A stretch of 64,000 nucleotides of DNA, taken from assembly GCA_028751875.1 (NCBI GenBank), contig CM054165.1, positions 22,783,162 through 22,847,161 on the forward strand, read 5' to 3'. The translations under genes were made by a program, and so were the position numbers. Origin of the DNA: Rapana venosa. Lineage: Eukaryota; Mollusca; Gastropoda; Neogastropoda; Muricidae. The notes under the pieces were generated by a model. That model was not told the DNA's origin. It saw only the letters and a list, made by a program, of their open reading frames with translations, and did no database searches. Shown here in pieces: positions 57,733-64,000 of the stretch. Position 1 is the first letter of the stretch, and each line of letters starts with the position of its first letter.

Positions 57733-57832
57733 ACGAATGGCCTACTCTTCCAAAACGCAGAACAGGTTTAAACATGTGCTCGAAGTGTTTTGTAGGAGTT
57801 CGCATACAGGACCTCGGTAAACTCTCATCGAG
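57733..57832 (-). mobile_element. SINE family 1, internal fragment
   Basis: GAATGGCCTACTCTTCCAAAACG, GAACAGG, TTCGCATACAGGACCTCGG and CTCTCATCGA match the body of 49,556-49,905; both ends are missing. Confidence 0.8.
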
Positions 57833-57835
57833 GGT

Positions 57836-58095
57836 GAGTGTGGTGTGTGTGTGTGTGTGTCTGTGGTGTCCTGTGTCGTGTCTGTTGTTGTTGTGTGTGT
57901 CTGCTCTGCTCCTGTCCTGTTGTTTGTGTGTTGCTGTGTTCTGTTTGTTAAACGTCGACATGATGGTACCTCAGCAGAAGTTGTATGTGCCAGTGTTGTT
58001 GTGTGGGTTTGCTGACGTCGGTAACAGTCTCGGAAGGGTGAGTGTGTGGTTGTGTGTGTGTGTGTGGGTGTGTGGTGTGTGTGTGTGTGTGTGTG

Positions 58096-58136
<41 letters not shown>

Positions 58137-58175
58137 GTGTGTGTGTGTGGTGTGTGGTGTGTGTGTGTGTGTGTT

Positions 58176-58218
<43 letters not shown>

Positions 58219-58244
58219 GTGGTGTGCGGCTGTGGGGCTGTGCG

Positions 58245-58279
<35 letters not shown>

Positions 58280-58397
58280 GTGTGTGTGTGTTGTGTGTGT
58301 TGGTGTGTGTGTGCGCGCGCGTGTGTTTGTTAACGTCGCTTCACTCGTGTGCGGGTGTGTTTGGTGTGTGTGTGCGTGCTTTAAGTTAACGTGCGTC

Positions 58398-58439
<42 letters not shown>

Positions 58440-58544
58440 GTGTGTGTGTGTGTGTGTGTGTTGTTGTGTCTGTCGCGCGCGCGCGTGTTGTGTGTGTGCG
58501 TGCATGTGCTTTAAGTTAACGACGCTCACTCGTGTGTGTGTGGG

Positions 58545-58583
<39 letters not shown>

Positions 58584-58808
58584 TGTGTGTGTGTGCGCGC
58601 GCGCCGTGTGTGTGTGCGCGCTTTAAGTTACGTCCTCACTTGTGTGTGTGTGTGTGTGGGGGTGTGTTGTGTTTTGGTGTGTTGTGTGTGTGTTTTGGGG
58701 TGTGTGTGTGTGTGTTGTGTGTGTGTGTGTGTGGGGTTGTTGTGTGTGTGTGATGTGTGTGTTGTGTTTTTAAGTTAACGTCGCTTCACTCGTGTGATGT
58801 GTTGTGTG

Positions 58809-58852
<44 letters not shown>

Positions 58853-58919
58853 TGTGTGTGTGTGTGTGGGGTTGGCGCGCGCGTGCTTTAAGTTAACGTC
58901 GCTTCACTCGGTGTGTGTT

Positions 58920-58959
<40 letters not shown>

Positions 58960-59030
58960 GTGTGTGTGTGTGTGTGCGTGCGCGCGCGTGTGTTTGTGCT
59001 TTAAGTTAACGTCGCTTCACTCGTGTGGTT

Positions 59031-59099
<69 letters not shown>

Positions 59100-59290
59100 T
59101 GTGCATTAAGTTAACGTCGCTTCACGCGTCACTCGCGCGCGCGCGCGCGCGCGGGTGTGTGTGTGTTTGTGTGTCTGTGTGTGTGCTTTATGTTAACGTC
59201 GCTTCACTTGCAAGCGCGCGCGAGTGTGTGTGTGTGCGCTTGCTTGCTTTTGTGTGTGTGCGGGCGGGCGTCGCGCTCGCGCGTGTGGCG
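57836..59290 (+). repeat. GT array with a spaced AAGTTAACGTCGCTTCACTCG core
   Basis: About 1.4 kb of GT repeats. From 58,329 on they are broken nine times by the core TTTAAGTTAACGTCGCTTCAC(TCGTGTG): GTTAAC begins at 58,329, 58,385, 58,515, 58,627 (variant GTTACG), 58,774, 58,892, 59,005, 59,110 and 59,192. Spacing is 56-147 bp, most near 110. GCGCGCG runs precede or follow several cores. It is a tandem repeat whose GT part varies in length; a related GTTAAACGTCGACATG lies at 57,945. Confidence 0.9.
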
Positions 59291-59469
59291 CGTACGTGTA
59301 TTTTGTTATGCGAGTGGAACACGTATGTTCACGGGACAATGGCGCACATTCTCATGCGGAAAACTGCACAGGAGAATGGAATCTCCAGAAATAAGCGTTG
59401 ACTCTCTGGGGACAAATCTCATCAAGTGGGAGGAGAGCCGACTGCGCCTCCTAACACGACATACACACT

Positions 59470-59640
59470 TTCGAGTTTTGCGTTCCTCAGCTAGAGCCCC
59501 AATGTGTGAGATTTATGCGTATGTGACCGTTTGATTTTTGTTCTCCCTCCCTCCCTGCTCCCCCCTCCTTCCCCCCTCCCTACCCGCCACCGACCATGTA
59601 GGTAGCCGCATTCCGACTTCGGGGATGGCTGGGTTGTCTA
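59470..59640 (-). mobile_element. SINE-like 'AAGTCGGAATGCGGCTACC' fragment
   Basis: The reverse complement has CCCCGAAGTCGGAATGCGGC, TACCTACATGG, a G-rich insert, AAACGGTCACATACGC and GAACGCAAAACTCG. Related to the units at 11,105-12,920. The preceding 59,290-59,470 is unique-looking; a 125-codon frame there is unsupported. Confidence 0.55.
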
Positions 59641-59694
59641 AACACGACATCTGTGTGCATTGTTGCTAGTTGGGGTTTTTGTTTTCTTTCTGTT

Positions 59695-59825
59695 ATCCGT
59701 TCCTAGCGGTTTACTATGGTCTACTCTTCAAAAAGGTGGAACAGGGTTTTTAAAGGTGTGGGCAAGATGTTCTTGCAGCGCGTGCGTTCGCACACAGGGA
59801 CTTGGTTTATAGTTTTGAAGGACTG
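59695..59825 (-). mobile_element. SINE family 1, internal fragment
   Basis: TGGTCTACTCTTCAAAAAGG, GTGTGGGCAAGATGTTC, GCGTGCGTTCGCACACAGG and TTGGTTTATAGTTTTGAAGG match the body of the family 1 SINE. Confidence 0.8.
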
Positions 59826-59874
59826 AAATACACAGTAAATAATTATTGTCAACTGTTTGTCTGTCTCACTCATT

Positions 59875-60360
59875 GCCTCTGTCTGTCTGTCTGTCTGTCT
59901 GTCTGCCCTCAGTCGTGCTCGTTCGTCGTCCCCCTGTCTTGTGTCTCTTTCCTCTCTTACCCCCCCACCCCCAACACAATCACATCACACAATCATCATC
60001 ATCGTCGTCGTCGTCGTCATCACCCTTCTTCTTCACCACCACCACCCCACCACCACCACCACCCCCCACAACCCATCTCATCATCATTATCATCATTGAT
60101 TTATTTAAAATGCATGTTAAAAGGGAAGTGGATTAAAACAAGTGCAGGTAACCATTACAACTTTTTTCGACAACCAATTATCAAACAACTTGGGTTTTTG
60201 CCACACACACACACCACACACACCACACACACACACACACACGCAACCAACACACACACCACACACACACACACGCACACACAACACACACCACCCACAA
60301 CACAAGTGTTTTTTTTCTCTCACACAGACACACACCACACACACCACACACACACCACCT
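59875..60360. repeat. CTGT, ATC/GTC/ACC triplet and CA microsatellites
   Basis: (CTGT)n at 59,877-59,908, CATCATCGTCGTC and ACCACCACCCC at 59,993-60,065, CA repeats with CAC breaks at 60,202-60,356. Confidence 0.92.
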
Positions 60361-61640
60361 AACCCCCGTATCAAGGACACTATCAAGAGGGGCGGAAGCG
60401 TTCAGGGGCTAAAGCAACGCTCGCGGGATGATCCCCTTTTCTACAAGAAATGACAAGGCGACCAATCCAGAAGCCGGGGCGGCTATTTCATCACAAGCCT
60501 CCACGACCCCAAAGACACCGACACAAGAAGACACAACGCCCGACCACAACTGCCCCGGGGTCCCAGCACGGGACCCGAGAAACACCCGCCTCCCCTCTGG
60601 AAACGAAAACTGGGGCATAAAAACCAACCGACATTTCCAGAGACCAGGGAGTGAACAAAAGATCACAAATACTTGTTGGCCTCACTGTGTGAGAAAGTTA
60701 ACTGGCTGGAAACGTATAACCCAGCGAGATCAACATGTTTCCCTGCAACCCCCGTTAGTTGACAGGGAGCCCCCAGACAACAGCATTGTAAAACTTACCT
60801 ATGCTCGGGTTTTTTGTGGGTCAGCTGCAACCATTCCCCTCGTAAAAAGCACCACCAAAAAAAAGGGCAGGGCTGGTGAAGAAAAGAAGAAATGAAAAAA
60901 AAAAATTTAAAAGGGGCATCCTTTAAAAAAACCAAACAGCAGAAAATGACGTCAAGATTGTGACTGACGTCAAACCACCATCTCATGGGCCTAAAAAAAA
61001 ACATCTATTTCCCCAACAAAAAAGAACAAGACTCCCCGAAAGGGGTTTTTCTTCACGACTCTGCATGAAGGGGGTCAGTGCGACAGACTAGGGCTTTCCT
61101 AGGGATTAACTGGTGCCGTAAACCCCTCAAAATAGAAATTTTAAACCAACCCTGGACACAGCAATTTCCAACTATGACAAACCTGTGGATGCTTTTGGTG
61201 GTCCAGGGGTATAAATGCATCAAGCCCTGCCCCAAACAAAGTACAAGAAATACATCGACTGTTAAACAGATTAGTTGCTGACCCCCCTAGAACAAAGATC
61301 GCTCCCCAGCAAGATCCCCCGTTCGAGACCCAAACTTAATGGGAAAGGGGGGAACTTTTTAAAAGCAATGATCAGTCTAAAACTCATTATCTGCTAATGT
61401 TTCTTTATTCACCATTTCAACTCCAAACACACACCAGGGCTTTAAAGGAGGTCTCACCCGTCCGGAGGGGATCCAGTGTGCTGGCATCAACGGGCAGCCC
61501 CCTCCGCCCACTTTTCTGGCAACTCCGAAGAAACCGAGAACCCTACGTGCAATCACACAGCAGGAACTTTCCAGCATTCTCCAAGTCTTGCCTCCATTGG
61601 GGACGGAGCCCCTGGGAACATGATGGAATTTAGGAGAAGG
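60361..61640 (+). other. Unrecognised region with an open 155-codon frame
   Basis: 60,428-60,895 is open on the plus strand, with mixed composition and a lysine-rich end (PKTPTQEDTTPDHNC early, KSTTKKKGRAGEEKKK late). A second stretch at 61,427-61,620 reads GLTRPEGIQCAG and RAITQQELSSILQV in one frame up to a stop. No domain was recognised. Being upstream of the LINE RT at 63,540 on the same strand, it could be an ORF1 remnant, but nothing in the sequence proves this. Homopolymer errors make frames unreliable. Confidence 0.2.
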
Positions 61641-62945
61641 TTTTTTTGAACGTTATAACTGTTGACAAACAGAGTTTAAATTAGTCCCCATGTAGACTGT
61701 AAAACAATTTCGGGGTTTCACTTTCGATCGCTCTTCTTTTTGCTAGATCTAGTCTATTGGTAATAGTTGTAGCTCACTACTTGAATTGTTTCTTTTTTTT
61801 TTGATCTATTAATTTATCATTTACTTAAGTTTTTACTTTCATTTTCATTAAAAAGGAAAAAAAATGTCCAAAAAAATTTTTTAAAAAATGGAACTGCAAA
61901 AAGGGTGATGACAACCTACACAAACTTATTCCCCAAACTTTCCACAGTCAGTTACCAAATATTAGTTTTCAGTCATTGAATGTCAGTCGAAGCAATTTCC
62001 TAGACTGGCAAACTTTTATCATCCCCAATTCATGAAACGTTATGAGTGTACAGAAAAAGAAAAAACCCCCTTTTTAAACTTCCTTTTGAAAAATTGGAGT
62101 ATATTCAGAAAATTCACCACCCATCTTCTGTATTGAACATATTCCTGTGCAGCAAAGTAAAATCATAACATATCACAAAAATTTGTTTCTGTAATCTCCC
62201 AAAGGTCCAAATGGGGAAAATAGTGAAGGGATTCGCACATTGCAAGATTCAAAAAAAAAGGGGTAGTCTTGCGATTTTTAATGCTCACTCCCCTTTTTTT
62301 GGGGATAAGGGCAGCACATAAAAACAAACAAGAGATTTTTTGAAAAATATAATTTTTGCCTTTTAATTTATTAAAAGGGAGGGTAATGAACCGAAACCCA
62401 AAAATTTGCTATCATGGGGCAAGTGCCTTTGACTTGTCGTTCATTTCCCTGGATGCTCCAAATTGTAAATGGGAAACCCACACCAACTTTTTTAAAGGAT
62501 GAAAATTCCCAAATTAAAATTCCCCTTAATGACCACTCTTGGGGATATTAGTAATGATAAAGACGCTATCCCAAAATTTTAAATTAAAATTTTTGCGAAT
62601 TGGAAAAATTTTTAATACTATTTAAACAGCAGAAAATATAAACACTTTAAAAAATGATGATTCGACATTTTTTTAAAAAAAAAATTACAATAAAATTTTA
62701 CAAGCTGCTGATGGTTCAATTCCAAAATTTTCATTTTTAAAAATCCAACAAACATTCAGGTAACAAAGGGGGAATGTTCCCTTGTCAGAAAGCTGTTAAG
62801 AAAAAAAGAAAAACTAAAAAAAAGAGCGCAATGGAAAAAAAATCATCCTTATGAAAAGACAAACTCGCAGCAAAGTATTATAACAAAGCAAAGGCCATTT
62901 TTGGAGAGTTTCTGTACAAAAACGTTTTCAACATAAAAAAAAAAA
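61641..62945. other. AT-rich noisy sequence, no gene seen
   Basis: A/T-rich with many stretched A, T, G and C runs. No repeat period and no conserved frame; an endonuclease domain for the downstream LINE was looked for and not found. Confidence 0.5.
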
Positions 62946-63205
62946 GGGCCCATAACCATAAGGGAGGGGGAGCGGGGCGCAAGACCTCATTTCCAGGCCA
63001 GCAATTGAGGGCGGCCCCATCTCCTCCCCCTCGCTGCTTTACCTTCCCCCTGACCCTAAAGGGGGGAGGTACCCAAAACAGCTGGGTAACGGGGGGGAAC
63101 TGTACGAACCCAAAGGCGCCCAAACGGTCCCCAATCCAACGGTAACCACGCTCGACGCTGCTAACTTGGCTGGGGGGAAAACGAGTGCCCGACAACTATA
63201 CAATC
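62946..63205 (-). mobile_element. tRNA/5S-like composite SINE (family 2), minus copy
   Basis: CCCATAACCATAAGGGAGG, CTCCCCCTCGCTGCTTTACC, CCCAAACGGTCCCCAATCC and ACCACGCTCGACGCTGCTAAC followed by TTGGCTGGGGGGAAAACGAG place a nearly full copy on the minus strand. The A-box end is damaged (CCGACAACTATAC). Confidence 0.82.
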
Positions 63206-63539
63206 TAAAAAAGGTGGGAAAAAATTCAATGAAGAAAAAAAGGGGTTTGTTTTCAGAATTGTCCAACAAATACAGGAAAAAGAAGTTCTTTCCCGATTTA
63301 GAAAAAGCTAAATTTTCGAAATAGTTTTCTGATTTTTATGAGTACTCAAAGTTTTAGATGAATTAAAAGTTTAGAGAAACCTCGTACAGAAAGCGAAAAA
63401 TTTTTGATCCAAATGCGAAAAACACACTATGTGAAGCCCCCATTACTGCAAGAAGAAAAAGATTTAATCTTCCTCTTCCTACAAAAAACATCAGAGGGAA
63501 AGATTTAATTCTATTGAACTACTAAGGCTCCCCTAATAA
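63206..63539. other. AT-rich spacer upstream of LINE RT
   Basis: No motif recognised; it could belong to the linker between endonuclease and RT of the LINE that follows. Confidence 0.35.
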
Positions 63540-64000
63540 TTTTGGGTTTCTTTTGTTATAGATCTCTTTCAAAGCGCGGATCAAGGGGTCAACCTCATTT
63601 TGGAAAATTCTGTTTTTATACCAGTATTAAAGCAAGGAAAGCCATAAGCGATAAAATAACTATAGACAAATACTTTAAAATTCACATACGGGAAGGTATG
63701 GGAAAAAATAAAACTAAACAGACTGAATATTTTTTTGATAAAAAAAAAAATTTACCCGAAATCAGGCAGGTTTCGTAAGGGAGATCACAGTTGATCATTT
63801 AGTAAATTAACCCTTTAAATTTAAATACCAGTTTTTCCCGAAGGAAGAATGTACTTGCCACTTTTTTTTTCGTGGCCCCTACTAAGACAATGACATTTGT
63901 CAGAAGATTGCTTTAAAACGAAAGCTTTTTGGGCCTTTTGGCAGTATTTACTTTTTATATTTAAAACTTTCTGTCAGAAAAATCATTTAAGCTAAAGTTG
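63540..64000 (+). mobile_element. LINE reverse transcriptase, N-terminal fingers, cut by window edge
   Basis: Different frames give the beginning of a Jockey/CR1-like RT: PVLKQGKP near 63,620-63,645, NRLNIFLIK near 63,717-63,743, FRKG near 63,770 and ITVDHLV near 63,785-63,805, in the order and spacing of the RT finger motifs. Frameshifts within short distances match the A/T-run errors of this part of the window. The catalytic FADD box should lie beyond 64,000. Not intact. Confidence 0.7.

Noticed and set aside
57003..58514. 503-codon plus ORF and 307-codon minus ORF
   Set aside because: They run through CTTC, CCT and GT tracts; no domain, and composition explains the open frame.
1..64000. 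A new defence or biosynthetic system
   Set aside because: Both strands were read for gene clusters; only LINE RT remnants, SINEs, satellites and probable assembly artefacts were found.

Overview
This window is from an animal nuclear genome and consists almost entirely of repeats; I found no intact host gene. The organism is most likely a mollusc, probably a gastropod. That is an inference from dispersed SINE-like repeats of the 'GAAGTCGGAGTATGGCTGCC' type, several classes of LINE reverse-transcriptase debris, and very abundant CA/GT/TC microsatellites. No gene fixes the species. A run of exactly 500 N (56,253-56,752) shows a scaffolded assembly, and many stretches have the homopolymer and single-base indel noise of poorly polished long reads.

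Layout. 1-5,095: two overlapping pieces of the same kind of LINE (RT palm to C-terminus), separated by 2.7 kb of C-rich and then homopolymer 'junk' sequence. 5,095-5,990: tetranucleotide/CA tracts with a ~110-bp minisatellite. 6,070-6,840: minus-strand L1/Tx1-like RT remnant. 6,830-9,590: a 33-44 bp minisatellite split by a 5'-truncated CR1/L2-like LINE (7,338-8,377). From 8,610 to 13,415 comes a 4.8-kb block (copy A: minisatellite, GTCAA-type array, SINEs, microsatellites). It is repeated, with many small indels, at the start of a 16.39-kb unit (copy B, 13,424-29,800). Copy B is in turn repeated almost base for base as copy C (29,814-46,189).

Copies B and C each contain a ~10.2-kb imperfect palindrome (centres near 24,660 and 41,049) whose arms meet at a short AT microsatellite. 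The arms differ by many small indels, whereas B and C are nearly identical. This fits a noisy fold-back long read placed twice in the assembly at least as well as it fits a real amplified palindrome. It is the dominant structural signal of the window.

46,190-56,252: microsatellites, two tRNA-related SINE families (one with a perfect B box, one joining a tRNA-like A box to a 5S-rRNA-like segment), a 77-bp minisatellite, ~0.9 kb of TC tract and a minus-strand LINE C-terminus. 56,753-60,360: ACGC, CTTC, CCT and GT tracts, including a GT array with a regularly spaced AAGTTAACGTCGCTTCACTCG core. 60,361-64,000: AT-rich, error-laden sequence with one unrecognised open stretch, another SINE and, at the window edge, the RT of another LINE on the plus strand.

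Nothing forms an operon or pathway. The few candidate exons (for example 18,217-18,330 minus) are weak. No undescribed gene system could be supported.
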